This document shows, one piece after another, positions 1 to 11,391 of a stretch of DNA of 64,000 bases; the stretch's first letter is position 1, and each line of letters opens with the position of its first letter. The stretch is from Lachnospiraceae bacterium (lineage in GTDB: Bacteria > Bacillota > Clostridia > Lachnospirales > Lachnospiraceae), in NCBI GenBank assembly GCA_021628825.1, contig JAJXRY010000002.1:620001-684000 (forward strand), given 5' to 3'. The notes below the pieces were generated by a model that ran no database searches, had not been told where the DNA came from, and saw nothing but the letters and a program-made list of their open reading frames with translations. The position numbers and the translations under genes are program-made.

Positions 1-2
1 AT

Positions 3-167
3 CTTCATTATTTTATGGGCAGAAATAAATTATCCATAAGTTACATAGATGATGTTGGCATCTGGAATTATAAGGATTATAATGAAAGTCTGGGGATTAT
101 GAATCAGTTTGATGCAGACAGCAGACTTATTTTTATGCTGGGTGAAATTATCAGCAATTACGAATAA
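3..167 (+). CDS. C-terminal fragment of an unrecognised protein
   Basis: An open frame enters from the left edge and ends at TAA 165-167, giving about 54 residues. The tail is rich in Ile, Asn and Asp and ends in EIISNYE. I do not recognise the family, and there is no membrane segment or clear motif. It lies 45 bases upstream of ddl on the same strand. Only the 3' end of the gene is present, so no function is offered. Confidence 0.4.
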   Translation, partial: LHYFMGRNKLSISYIDDVGIWNYKDYNESLGIMNQFDADSRLIFMLGEIISNYE

Positions 168-212
168 ATAAGAGCGTATAATGAAAGTACAGCTTTGGAA
201 AGAAGGTAACGT

Positions 213-1239
213 ATGAAAATCGTAGTGTTGGCAGGTGGAATCAGTACCGAAAGAGATGTCTCTTTAAGTTCAGGACGCGGCGTTTACAATGCACTGAAGG
301 AAAGAGGACATCAGGTGATTCTGCTCGACGTGTTCTTAGGTTATGAAGGAGATCCGGGGAATATTTTCGAACTGGATCGTGACTGGGTAAAGGATGTGGC
401 TCCGGTATCGGAGGTGGCGCCGGACATTGAGAAGATAAAAGCTTCCCGAAAGAAGCCTTCCAATATTTTATTCGGAGATCATGTGATTGAGATCTGCCAG
501 ATGGCAGACATTGTCTTTATGGCGCTGCACGGAGACTGCGGAGAGAATGGCAAGGTGCAGGCAGTTTTCGATCTGTTTGGCATCAAATATACAGGAACCG
601 ATTCCTTCAGCAGTGCGCTTGCGATGGATAAGTCCATCACCAAGCAGTTATTTCTGCAAAATGGCGTACCGACTCCGGCGAGTCATCTGTTAACGGGTAA
701 GGACGATCCCTATAAGCCGGAATTTCCCTGCGTGGTAAAGGTGAGCGGCGGCGGCTCAAGCGTGGGCGTTTACATTGTACAGAACGAAAAGGAATATGCC
801 GATGCAGTACAGGATGCATTCCGTTATGATGCAAAGGTTCTGGTAGAGCAGTACATCAAGGGCCGGGAATTCACCGACTGCGTTATTGAGGGTAAGCCTT
901 ATCCGGTTGTTGAAATTGAACCGGTATCCGGATTTTATGATTATAAGAATAAATATCAGGCAGGCAGTACGATTGAAACCTGTCCTGCGAAGATCAGCGA
1001 CGAGCTGACGAAGAAAATACAGGATACCGCACTTAAGGCTTATCAGGTGCTTGGCATCAAGACCTATGCCCGTATGGATGTACTTATGGATGAAAATGGC
1101 GATGTCTACTGTCTCGAGGCCAATACGCTTCCAGGCATGACACCGACAAGCCTTATTCCGCAGGAGGCAGCCGCACTTGGAATCAGCTACGGCGAGCTGT
1201 GTGAAATGATTATAGAGATTTCTCTGAAAAAAATGGTGA
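213..1239 (+). CDS. ddl: D-alanine--D-alanine ligase
   Basis: This cytoplasmic ATP-grasp enzyme joins two D-alanines for the peptidoglycan stem peptide. Visible marks are the N-terminal GGISTERDVSLSSG loop, ALHGDCGENG, the ATP-grasp strand PCVVKVSGGGSSVGVY and the metal-binding C-terminal EANTLPGMTPTSL. A ribosome site (GAAAGAAGG) precedes ATG 213. The raw frame reads on to 1364 with a foreign tail. Removing one A from the seven-A run at 1227-1233 gives a stop at 1237-1239 and about 341 residues, the usual family length, just before the murF ribosome site. The substrate made here is consumed by MurF, so the pair forms a functional operon. Confidence 0.93.
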
Positions 1240-1248
1240 GGAAAAATT

Positions 1249-2656
1249 ATGAAAAAAATTTGACTCTGAAAAAAATATGGCACAGGCCTGTAACGGAACG
1301 TTGGTATTACCGGAAGGGATGTCAAGCGAAGAACTGGAACACAAGGAAACCACGAGTGTTGTGATTGATTCCCGGAAGGTAACAAAGGACGGAATGTTTG
1401 TGGCAGTAAAGGGAGAGCGTCAGGACGGTCATTCCTTTATCCCGGCGGTAGCACAGGCGGGAGTACTTGGAGTGATCTGTGAAAGAGAGCCGGAAGGGTG
1501 TGAAATTCCCTATATTCTTGTGGAGGATTCCCTGACGGCATTCCGGAAGATCGCGGCCTTTTATCGTGAGCAGCTTTCCATTCCTGTTGTCGGAATTACC
1601 GGAAGCGTTGGTAAAACGAGTACCAAGGAATTCATTGCCTCTGTCCTGTCACAGAAATTTAAAGTATGCAAGACACAGAAGAATTTCAATAACGAAATCG
1701 GACTGCCGATGACCGTGCTGTCGATCCAGCCGGAGGACGAAGCAGCTGTTCTGGAAATGGGAATCAGTGATTTTGGTGAGATGACGCGGCTTACGGAGAT
1801 TGCAAAGCCGGATTACTGTGTCATCACCAATATCGGACAGTGCCACTTGGAAAACCTTGGAAGCCGTGAGGGCATTCTGAAGGCCAAGACCGAGATTTTC
1901 AAGTCGATGAATCCGGATGGCTGCGTTTTCTTAAACGGCGAGGATGATATGCTGGCAACGGTAAAGAAGCCGTGGAACAACGAGATTATCCGTTTTGGCA
2001 TGTCAGAGAAAGATGCGGTATACGCGACAGATGTGGTAAATAAAGGCCTGCTTGGTTCGGAAGCGGTTATTCATGTGGCAGATACACAGTTTCCGGTGAG
2101 GGTGCCTCTGCCGGGTGTCCACATGGTATTGAATGCACTGGCAGCCACCGCAGTCGGCTGGCAGCTTGGTCTTACAACGGAACAGATTGCGGAGGGTATT
2201 GCGCAAGTGCAGGCGGTAGCCGGAAGAAGTCATGTTATCGAGACCCCGGATTATATTCTGATTGATGACTGTTACAATGCCAATCCCGTTTCCATGAAAG
2301 CGGCGATTGACCTGCTTGGAACGGCCCTGCAGCGTAAGGTGGCAATCCTTGGAGATATGTTTGAGCTTGGTAAGGATGAAGCGGCTTTACATGCACAGAT
2401 CGGGGAATATGCCATGACGCATGGCGTGGATGTGCTAATCTGCATCGGAGAGCTTTCGAAGCATATGTATGACCGCGCCGTGGAGACTTCGTCCGGAAAG
2501 GAACATGGCAGCCGGGAAATCTACTACTTCCCGACAAGAGAAGAAGCTATGGCACAGATTCCCCACATTCTCCATACAGGAGATGCCGTACTTATTAAGG
2601 CTTCCCACAGTATGAAATTTGAGGAGATCGTTGAGCAGAGCACAGGCCGAATTTAG
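1249..2656 (+). CDS. murF: UDP-N-acetylmuramoyl-tripeptide--D-Ala-D-Ala ligase
   Basis: MurF adds D-Ala-D-Ala to UDP-MurNAc-tripeptide in the cytoplasm. The P-loop GITGSVGKTSTKE, the NNEIGLPMTVL segment, the EMGISDFGEM motif and the C-terminal DDCYNANPVSM typical of MurF are all present. The first in-frame ATG of the uninterrupted frame is at 1277. However, a ribosome site (GTGAGG) and ATG 1249 precede a seven-A run at 1252-1258. Removing one A there joins MKKFDSEKN to MAQACNGTL, matching the normal MurF N-terminus, so 1249 is preferred. It follows ddl by about ten bases and is followed by two hairpin terminators. Confidence 0.93.
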
Positions 2657-2684
2657 TATAGAGGAGTACTTAATTATAAATATA

Positions 2685-2718
2685 ATCTCAGGCGTGGATA
2701 ACTGCCTGAGATTTTTTT
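2685..2718 (+). terminator. Intrinsic terminator after murF
   Basis: A perfect 9 bp stem, ATCTCAGGC with GCCTGAGAT, encloses a ten-base loop and runs into seven Ts. It lies about 30 bases after the murF stop and should end the ddl-murF transcript. Confidence 0.85.
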
Positions 2719-2735
2719 GCTGCCATGCATATGAG

Positions 2736-2762
2736 AAAAATGATCCGGTGGATCATTTTTTT
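2736..2762. terminator. Palindromic bidirectional terminator
   Basis: An 11 bp stem, AAAAATGATCC with GGATCATTTTT, has a three-base loop, with A and T tracts on the two sides. It can work as a terminator in either direction. It follows the murF terminator by only 18 bases, so read-through into the hscC operon would be strongly limited. Confidence 0.7.
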
Positions 2763-2875
2763 GAGTCAATTTTGTCCTAAAACATGCCTGATTTTAACAA
2801 TTATATTTCTGGGGTATTGAGTTATATAATGAAATTCATGTATGATAAGAGGTAAGAAAGCGCAGGAGGGGAACT

Positions 2876-4677
2876 ATGGGAAAAAAATCATAGGTATTGA
2901 TCTTGGAACAACGAATAGTCTTGTAGCCGTATGGCAGGATGGGGGAAAAGCAGACTCATTCCCAATGCATTTGGAGAATATCTGACACCAAGTGTAGTGA
3001 GTATTGAGGAAGACGGAACTATTTATGTAGGAAAAACAGCGAAGGAGCGGCTGGCATCCCATCCGGAGGATACGGCAAGCGTTTTTAAACGCTATATGGG
3101 AACAGCCAAAAAATATCGGCTCGGAAAGAAGGAATACCGACCGGAAGAGCTCTCGTCATTTGTTCTTAAGAAATTGAAGGAAGATGCGGAAAGGTATCTG
3201 GGTGAGCCGGTAGAGGAAGCCATTATCAGTGTCCCTGCTTATTTTTAATGATATGGGCCGGAATGCGACGAAGCGGGCCGGACTTCTGGCCGGGCTTAAG
3301 GTGGAACGGATTATCAACGAGCCGTCGGCGGCAGCTCTGGCATGCCAGAACAGAAAGCAGGAAGAAGACGCAACGATCCTGGTGTTTGACTTTGGTGGAG
3401 GAACGTTGGATGTTTCTGTGGTAGAGTGTTTTGATAATGTGATCGAAATTCTGGCAGTAAGTGGAGATAACCAGCTTGGCGGTCAGGATTTTGACGATGC
3501 GATTGTGAAGTATTTTCTAAGGCATTGTGAGATCGATCCGAAGAATCTGACGGCACAGACAAGGGCGATTCTGCGAAGCAGCGCAGAAAAAAATGTAAAA
3601 AGAGCTGACAGAAAAGACATCGGCAGAAATGGTGGTCCGGTGTGAACAGATTGACCGGAAACTGGAAATTACCAGAAAGCAGCTTGTAGAGGCAGCGGCA
3701 GAGTTGTTTGAACGAATGGGCAGGCCGGTAAGGCAGGCGCTTATGGATGCAGAGATCAACGTGGAGGATTTGAATCAGATTGTTCTGGTGGGAGGATCCT
3801 GTAAAATGCCGGTTGTCCGGCAGTATTTGCAGCATCTTTTTTTAAACGGAAGGATCTGCAGACATTGAATCCGGATCATATGATAGCATTAGGTGCGGGT
3901 GTATGTGCAGGAATCAAAGAGCGGGATGAGGAGATTAAGGATATGCTGCTTACGGATATCTGCCCGTTTTCCCTTGGAACAGGTATTGTCAACTATAATG
4001 AGCCGGAAAGGGATCAAATGAGTGTTATTATTCCGAGGAACAGTGCACTTCCCTGCAGCAGAAAGCACATATATTGTACAGTTTATGATAATCAGTCCAG
4101 AATATGCATTCAGGTGTATCAGGGAGAAGCAATGCATGTAGAAGATAATATCCGGCTCGGAGAACTCTCTTTTGAGATTCCGAAACGGCCACGAGGTGAA
4201 GTGTATTGTGAGGTGACTTATACCTATGATATTAACGGTGTTTTGGAAGTAGACGTTTCTGTTCCTGCTACAAAAGAGAAAAAGCAGCTTGTTATTGTCA
4301 ATAAGGATCTGGGAATGACGCAGGAACAGATTGAGGCGAAGTTGAAGGAATATGAAAAACTGAAGCTCAGTCCTCTGGAGCAGGAAGAAAACAAATACGT
4401 TCTTGCCTGGGCAGAGCGGCTTTTCATGCAATGCAATTCCGGTATGAGGAAGGAAATTGAAAACAGAAGGGCGTACTTTATCCATGTACTGCGTGATGAT
4501 CCGGATCATGCCATAAAAGCCAGAAAATATCTGATGGTCTTTCTGGCAGCAACGGAAAAGATGATGGAGAATTACATCAACTGGGATGAGGAGTCTCTGG
4601 AATCCGGTGAGTGGTATCAGGAGGATGAAGAACAGCAGGAGATGGAAGATCTGTTTCAGGAATGGGATAATGAGTAG
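2876..4677 (+). CDS. hscC: HscC-type Hsp70 chaperone
   Basis: A DnaK-family ATPase chaperone. Residues IIGIDLGTTNSLVAVW, SVPAYF, INEPSAAALA and VFDFGGGTLDVSVVE are the Hsp70 nucleotide-binding signatures. The sequence around LIPNAFGEYLTPS and the short C-terminus (about 600 codons) resemble HscC rather than housekeeping DnaK. The start is ATG 2876 after AGGAGG. The frame breaks at the A7 run 2881-2887, the G5 run 2941-2945, the T5 run 3242-3246, an A-run near 3600 and the T7 run 3837-3843. Trimming each run restores one protein. It is followed after nine bases by a J-domain gene, as expected of a dedicated chaperone pair. Its substrates are unknown. Confidence 0.85.
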
Positions 4678-4686
4678 GTAGACAAT

Positions 4687-6069
4687 ATGAACATATATCA
4701 GGTATTAGGAATTTCTCCTACCAAAGATAAAAAGGTCATCCGGAAGGCCTATGCAGGACTGATCCGTAAATATCATCCGGAAGAACATCCGGAGAAGTGG
4801 AAAGAGATCCACGATGCGTATATGGTTGCCATGCAGAGAGCAGATGAAGACCGGCCATTGCACGAGGAACCAAAGCCACAGCAAGAAGAACGCAAGCCCC
4901 AGCACGAGGAACAGAAACCACAGCGCGAGGAACAAAAACCACAGCACGAAGAACAGAAGTCACAGGAAAAAAAGCCGCGGGAGTTCACAGAAAAAAAGCG
5001 AAAGCAGGAGGGTTAAACCGAAGTGGCCGGAGCCGGAGGAGGATCTGTTTGGAAACTTAGAGGAACTGACCGAGACAGCAAAAAAAGGAGCGGCAGGAAG
5101 AGAGACAGAGCCAGTTAAAGGCCGCGATAGAACAACTCCATGCACTTTGTAAAACCGAAAAAAACTGCAATTCCTGCAATGGAAGGAGTTTTTTTCCGGA
5201 AGGAGGAATATCAGTGGGCTGTCCGGCAGGGAGAATTTCTGTATGAGCTGGCAAATTGTCTGAAAGGGCATGTGATGGGACGCAGATTGTATCATTTTCT
5301 TCTTGAGCAGATACAGATCATTGAGAACGATAATCGTGTGTCTGGTGAAGTCCCAAAGAGACAAGGAGCATATGATGCCTATCGAATGGTCAGGATGGAA
5401 CTCGAGACCAATTATCAAAGAAATCATCCGGCTGTGCAGAAAATATTACTTTTTTTGTATTATTGCTGGCTATCGCCGGTGCGGTACTGTTTTTCCTTCA
5501 AGTGGAAAGCCGGGAAAGCGGACCGGCAGTCCGAGGTGGACCAGATGGTAGACAGGGAATATGTGGAAGAATATTATGAAAACATTTTGCCGGATGAAAT
5601 GACCGAGAATATACTTAAAATGCTGGATCTTATGAATACAGACCAGAAAACGGAACTGCTGAAAATGGGGGAACCGATTGCAGACGGAATTTATGTTCTT
5701 GGAAATGAGGAGCAGGTAAGACTGGGAATCAGCGCGATTGTAATGGAGAATAAAACCGTAGCGGAAGATCGGGAAAGGGATGTGCCCTCCTGTGAGGTAA
5801 AAGTGCTTTTGGATCCGAATGGCTATGCGTTTGAAGTTCAGGCACAGGAAGAGGAAAAGCTCATTCTTTATTGTGATCCGGAAAAACTGACAGGCTGCAG
5901 GAGCGCAGACATTTATTATGATGGTAAAAACGGTTACGTTAAATATGGTAACCGGCTGCAAAACGAAGAGCAGGAATCCGATCGGTACGTGCATGAGGCA
6001 CTGGGATATCCGGTGTTCTTCGTTGTACCCGGAGAGAAAATCTGTGTTATGCCGGTGGGGGATGAGTGA
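4687..6069 (+). CDS. Membrane-anchored J-domain co-chaperone (DjlB/DjlC-like)
   Basis: The N-terminal 55 residues form a J-domain-like helical pair (IYQVLGISPTKDKKVIRKAY, then KYHPEEHPEKW). The canonical HPD loop reads HPE. A run of heptads (HEEQKPQ type) follows, then a linker, a cysteine pair (NCNSCNG), one strong membrane helix (VLLLAIAGAVLFFLQV near 5460-5510) and a C-terminal domain of about 180 residues that I do not recognise. Breaks lie at A7 4991-4997, A7 near 5085, T7 near 5190, T7 near 5450 and a GGG near 5510. Repair yields a single protein of about 455 residues. It probably stimulates the adjacent HscC at the membrane. Confidence 0.75.
4861..4965 (+). repeat. Five 21-bp tandem repeats coding Glu/Lys/Gln heptads
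   Basis: Five consecutive 21-base units encode HEEPKPQ, QEERKPQ, HEEQKPQ, REEQKPQ and HEEQKSQ inside the J-domain gene. They form a charged, flexible spacer between the J domain and the membrane anchor. Perfect codon periodicity means copy number could change without shifting the frame. Confidence 0.9.
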
Positions 6070-6073
6070 TACC

Positions 6074-6815
6074 CTACACCGGATACTGCTCTCTGATCGA
6101 AGCATAGGTAGAAGCAATGATCTCCTGTGTGTAAGCACCGAGCCGCTTCTGGTCTTCTTTGGAGAGATCCTTCGCATAAAACGGTGTTCCATAGTGAATC
6201 ACAATATTCGTCTTTTTAATCTTCGGAAGGTGATCCTCGAAGATGGCAGAGGTGTTGTATAAGGTTACCGGAACGATCGGGCAGCCGGTCTTCGTTGCAA
6301 TTTTAAAGCAGCCCTCATGGAAGGGAAGAAAGGTTCCTTCCACCTTGTTGCGGGTGCCTTCCGGAAAAACGAAAATCGAGATGCCGGATTTGATTTTATC
6401 AATAGCGGTCAGAATCGTCTGCAGACCCTGCTTGATATCTTCGCGGTCAAGGAAGAGGCAGTGCAGATATTTCATCCAGATACTTAAAAGAGGAACTTTC
6501 AGAAGTTCCTTTTTTGCGATATATCCGGTAGGACGCGGTACGCGCACGTAGGTCGCAATAATGTCGTAAAAGCTTCTGTGGTTCCCGATATAAAGTACGG
6601 CCTGATCTTTGGGAACATTTTTCTTCCCCGATGACGGTGATCTTCACACCGGAAATAAACAGAACCACGCGGAACGCCCAGTTCACGATCGCGAGGGAAC
6701 TGCGGTTCTTGATATCCATATTGAACTTCCCGATGATCCATTCAATGAAAAATAACGGAATACTGCAAATTAAAAATAAAGTAACAAACAGTGCTGTAAT
6801 AATGAAACGAAGCAT
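6074..6815 (-). CDS. plsC: 1-acyl-sn-glycerol-3-phosphate acyltransferase
   Basis: This enzyme transfers an acyl chain to lysophosphatidic acid at the inner membrane face. It has an N-terminal hydrophobic anchor (MLRFIITALFVTLFLIC), the catalytic block GNHRSFYDII (family motif NHxxxxD) and the substrate block IFVFPEGTRN, in about 246 residues. ATG 6815 has a perfect GGAGG six bases upstream, so the upstream ATG 6842 is not used. One extra base in the five-base run at 6618-6622 splits the frame; removing it restores NVPKDQAVLYIGNHRS. It converges tail to tail with the J-domain gene, leaving four bases between them. Confidence 0.9.
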
Positions 6816-6913
6816 TGTAATTCCTCCATAGGTCTTATTCATTCATCATACAATGGTGTTTTGTTTGTGATGCTAAAAGTTACTGATGTTTAGTATAGCC
6901 CAAACGGGGAACC

Positions 6914-6942
6914 ATGACAAGAGAGAAAAGTTGTGTTATAAT
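6914..6942 (+). promoter_or_regulatory. SigA-type promoter for the GT2 gene
   Basis: ATGACA (6914-6919) and a perfect TATAAT (6937-6942) are separated by 17 bases, 33 bases before ATG 6976. This is one of the clearest promoters in the window and lies between the divergent plsC and GT2 genes. Confidence 0.75.
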
Positions 6943-6975
6943 ACTTTTTAATACTATGATTGGAGAGGTTCTGAA

Positions 6976-7923
6976 ATGGACAAGATAGCTGTTTTAATTC
7001 CCTGTTATAACGAAGAAAAAACCATTGAGAAGGTAGTGGCCGATGCAAGACGGGAGCTGCCGGAAGCAGTGATTTATGTATATGATAATAATTCCACAGA
7101 CAAAACGGCCGAGCTTGCAGCGAAGGCAGGCGCCGTGGTACGCCACGAATATATGCAGGGTAAGGGAAATGTCATCCGCAGAATGTTCCGTGAAATTGAT
7201 GCCGAGTGCTACATTATGGTGGATGGTGACGATACCTATCCCATGGAGTTTGCAAGGGAGATGGCGGACAAGGTATTAAAATACAATTCCGATATGGTTG
7301 TGGGTGACCGTCTTTCTTCCACTTATTTTGAAGAGAACAAGCGTCCCTTCCACAATATGGGAAATACGCTGGTAAGAGCGAGCATCAACCGGCTGTTTGG
7401 CTGTAAGATCAAGGACATTATGACTGGATACCGTGCGTTCAGCTATGGCTTTGTGAAGACCTTCCCGATTCTGTCAAAGGGTTTTGAGATCGAAACGGAA
7501 ATGACCATTCATGCGGTCTATAATCATATGCAGATTGATAACGTGATCGTAGAATACCGTGACCGTCCGGAGGGAAGCGAATCAAAGCTCAATACCTATT
7601 CCGACGGATTCAAGGTACTGTTTACGATCTTTAAGCTCTACCGTGATTACAAACCATTTGGATTTTTCAGTATTCTTGCGCTGATTCTGGGAATCCTTGC
7701 CGTGGTATTCTTTATTCCGGTTCTTGCAGAATATGTGAAGACCGGGCTGGTATTGAAGTTCCCGACCCTGATCGTCTGCGGCTTCGTGGGACTGGCTGCC
7801 ATTCAGTCCTTCTTTGCAGGACTGATTTTGTCGAATATGGCAATGAAGAACCGCAGAGACTTTGAATATCGTTATACGCTCGTTTGCGAAAAAGGACGCC
7901 GTATGAGCGGAGAAAATAAATAA
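6976..7923 (+). CDS. Polyprenyl-phosphate-type glycosyltransferase family 2
   Basis: The gene is uninterrupted, with 315 residues. The N-terminal GT-A domain has LIPCYNEEKTIEKVV and the nucleotide/metal motif VDGDDTYP, and resembles dolichol-phosphate mannosyl- or bactoprenol glucosyltransferases. Two C-terminal membrane helices follow (FFSILALILGILAVVFFIPV and the FVGLAAIQSFFAGLILS stretch). Such enzymes charge a polyprenyl phosphate with a hexose for use outside the cell. The next gene, 41 bases on, begins with a GT-C-like membrane domain that could be the acceptor enzyme for that lipid-linked sugar. The sugar cannot be read from the sequence. Confidence 0.85.
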   Translation: MDKIAVLIPCYNEEKTIEKVVADARRELPEAVIYVYDNNSTDKTAELAAKAGAVVRHEYMQGKGNVIRRMFREIDAECYIMVDGDDTYPMEFAREMADKVLKYNSDMVVGDRLSSTYFEENKRPFHNMGNTLVRASINRLFGCKIKDIMTGYRAFSYGFVKTFPILSKGFEIETEMTIHAVYNHMQIDNVIVEYRDRPEGSESKLNTYSDGFKVLFTIFKLYRDYKPFGFFSILALILGILAVVFFIPVLAEYVKTGLVLKFPTLIVCGFVGLAAIQSFFAGLILSNMAMKNRRDFEYRYTLVCEKGRRMSGENK

Positions 7924-7964
7924 TTGTATTCCTGAAGCAGGATAAACAGAAAGGATTTTAGAAG

Positions 7965-10900
7965 ATGAAGAAAGTACTTTCCCGTTGGTATCTGTTGGTG
8001 ATTGGAGGCTTCCTGTTGGCTGCCATGGCCGTGTTCCTCCTGTGCGGAGAGGACAGTGTCATAGCCGTCCATGACAATCTGGATCTGTTTATCCCACAGC
8101 TTCAAATGATGAAAAGCGATCATTCGTTTTTCAGTCATGATGCTTATGTGAATTTTTCTTGGAGGAATCAGCCGTGATACGCTGTTCTCCGAGTTCTATA
8201 TTTATACGATTCTTTTCATGCTGTTACCGGCATTCCCGGCATATATTGCAGCATATTTCCTGAAAATTCTGATTGCCATTGCAGGCTCTGTTCTGCTTGG
8301 CAGGGAACTCCTCGGTGAAAAATATAAAAGTCAGCAGGCCCTTGTCTGGTTATGCGGCTTTGCCTATGGAATCCTGAATGTCTTTCCGGCATTTGGTATA
8401 CCTTTTGCGTCTATTCCGCTGCTTCTGTTCCTGCTTGTAAAAATCATGCGAAAGCCGTCCTGGGGCTTGTATGCGGCATTATTTTTCTACCCGGTGCTGT
8501 CCTATTTTTTTCCTATTTCGGACTGTTTATTCTGGCGTATATGGCACTTGCCTTTGTGATTTTATGGATCAGGGACCGGAAATTCCCGGGAAGAATGCTG
8601 CTTGCGATTATTGTGTTATCGGTGGGGCACATCGTGTGCGAATACCGGCTGTTTTACATGATGCTGTTCGATGATGAGGTGACGATCCGGTCAACGATTG
8701 TGGCAGGAAATTATACAATCTCTGAGGTACTTGCGACCATCGGGGACTCCCTTGTAAAGGGGATGTTCCACGCAGAGAGTGTCCACATGTATGTGGTGCT
8801 TCCGGTATGTGCCATTTACTTTTTCTATCTGAATATTTCTTATCTGGTGAAGAAAAATGCAAGAGGTATTTTCCATGACTGGTATAATCTCCTCATGCTC
8901 ATTCTTGTTTTTAACAGCCTGGTCTATGGCATTTATTATCTGGAACCGGTGCGGAACGTGGTCGAGTTCCTGTGCCCGCCGCTTACCGGATGGCAGTTTA
9001 ACCGGACGATTTTCTTCAATCCTTTCGTGTGGTATGCTGCATTTTTTTCCTGGTATTGAAACGGTTGTATGAGAAGGAGAAAAAAAGGGGCTTCGTGTGG
9101 CGGCAGACCTTCTGGCTCTTGCAGCAGTGCTTGTGATTCTGGGAAGCAATACCCGTTATAATGATCTTTACCATACCTGTTTTGGCAAGGTTTATGAAAT
9201 GGTGAAGGGGCAGAAAGCGAATGACCTGACCTACTGTGAATTTTATTCCACAGATCTTTTTGAAAAGGCAAAGGAGGATATCGGATACTGCGGACAGTGG
9301 TCCGTGGCATACGGCTTTTATCCGGCTATTCTGGAATACAATGATATTGCCACTCTCGATGGCTATCTTGGCTTTTATTCGCAGAATTATAAGGAAGAAT
9401 TCCGGAAAATGATTGCACCGGCACTTGACCGTGTGGAGGAGAGCCGGCTGTATTTTGATGAATGGGGAGCACGTGCCTATCTTTATTCCGGTACGGATCC
9501 TTCCATTATTAACAGCTCCCGTATCTATGAGGTGACCGACCATGACCTGTATCTGGATGTGGATCAGTTTAAGCGTCTGGGAGGACGGTACATCTTCTCC
9601 CGTATTGACCTCGGCAATGCCGAAGAGATCGGGCTTACCCTGATCGGGACCTATACGGATGAGGCTTCACCGTACACGCTTTATGTCTATCAGACAACCT
9701 CCCGCTATCGGGATGTGGACCATGCCAATCTGACACTGGAAGAGATGAAGCAGACGACCTGTGATATGGAGCTGCTGGATGCACAGCTGACAGAAATGAA
9801 GGAACTGGCAGCAGAAGCGGAAGCAGCCGGGGAAGCCAAGGATCCGGAGCGTGTGAAGGAATTGTTCGGGGAGACACTGGATGAAGTGGAAAAGCTGTCA
9901 ACCTGTTATTCTCTTTCACAGATTACCTACTATCAGAATATTTTTGATGAAGAAAATCAGGAAATCCAGGCAGAGCTTCTCGATGACGTGATGGATTACG
10001 GAGATCGGTTGAATGTAGCGATCCGGGAGCTTTGTAAATCACCATATAGGGACACGATGACTGAACTGATGAATGCGGCGCAGGTGGAGGCTTATCTGGA
10101 TTATGAAGAGGTAACTGACGAGGAGAAGGAGCTTACGGCGAAGGAAAACAGTCTGGAGCAGGAGTACGAGCAGCTTTCCTCCGAAGAATTTTTATTATGA
10201 ATATGACGGGGAAGAGTGGGATTTGAACCGTCTGAATATGGAAGCGGATGAGATGGATCATGATGCCGTTATTGAGATCTATCAGGGAATCTGCAAGCAG
10301 AGGAATGATGCGGTCGGAGAGGTCTTTGTGGAGCTTGTGGATGTCCGGAATGAGATTGCGAAGCTGAACGGCTATGACAATTATGCAGAATATGCGTATG
10401 ATGCGGTTTATGTAAGAGACTATACCCTCGATGAAACCAGAGATCTTTTAAAGGAGATCCGTAAGCATGTGGTGCCGGTTGTAGCGGATATGAAGGATGT
10501 GCTTTATGACACGGATTATATGAGATTGTATTCCGAAGGACAGGGCATTGAAAGTACATCGATCATTGAACAGATCGGACCGTATCTGGAAGAAATTGAT
10601 CCGGAACTTAAGGATACGCAGGAGCATTTCCTTAAGTATCAGCTATATGATATGGATACCTCACAGAACAAGGCGAACACGGCTTTTACCATGCGGTTAT
10701 CCTATTTTAACGATGGCTTTATTTACGGACAGATGTATGACAATTATCTGGATTACTACAATGTGATTCATGAATTCGGACATTACAACAACACGTACCG
10801 CAGTGCCGATACGTTTCTGGAATCCTGCAACAACATTGATGTCAGTGAGATCCATTCTCAGGGCATGCAGATGCTGTTTTATGACTATTACGATGAGCTG

Positions 10901-11374
10901 TTAGGAGAGGATATCGGAGATATTTATGCATTTTATGATGTGTACAGCATGGCGGATAATGCGATTTCCACAGCACTGGTTTCAGAGTTCGAGATTGCTG
11001 CTTATGAGAATCCGGACATGACGCTCGAGGAGCTGAATAAGCTGTATCTGCAGCTTTCACGCAGGTATGGCATGCAGTATGATTCCCAGATCAAGGAGCT
11101 TTATACCTGGTCTGAGGTTCCGCACATTTTCACCTCACCGTGCTATTATTTCTCCTATCTGACTTCGGCATTTTCGAGTCTTGATATCCTGACGATGGCA
11201 GAGGAAGACCGTCATGAGGCTGTTGAAACGTATATGACGCTGACAACCATTCCGGGATATGTGCCGTACTGTTCAGCCGTGGAATATGCAGGGCTGCGCG
11301 ATATTTTTGATGATGGTGTGGCGCAGGATATTATAGAAGAGACCGCATCCATTCTTGGAGTAAAGGGATATTAG
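7965..11374 (+). CDS. Fusion: DUF6044 GT-C-like membrane protein + M3 metallopeptidase
   Basis: After repair this is one protein of about 1,130 residues. The first part has an N-terminal membrane helix, a first-loop HDNLDLFIPQ motif, many hydrophobic helices up to about 9150, and a soluble segment ending LYVYQTTSRYR, as in DUF6044 proteins. Without a break the same frame (9097-10200) continues into an M3/oligoendopeptidase-F domain whose zinc site is VIHEFGHY near 10770, with the downstream acidic ligand in DVSEIHSQGMQM. Frame breaks occur at T5 near 8155, T7 near 8505, T7 near 9045, an A/G run near 9083 and T5 near 10190; none lies at the domain junction. The peptidase is predicted to face outward. 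The fusion is seen directly; coupling of glycosyl transfer to proteolysis is inference. Confidence 0.8.
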
Positions 11375-11391
11375 AAAACCGTTCCGTTCGG

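Noticed and set aside
4705..4988. Overlapping minus-strand frames rich in Cys, Phe, Leu or Val
   Set aside because: They are complements of the plus-strand 21-base heptad repeats in the J-domain gene.
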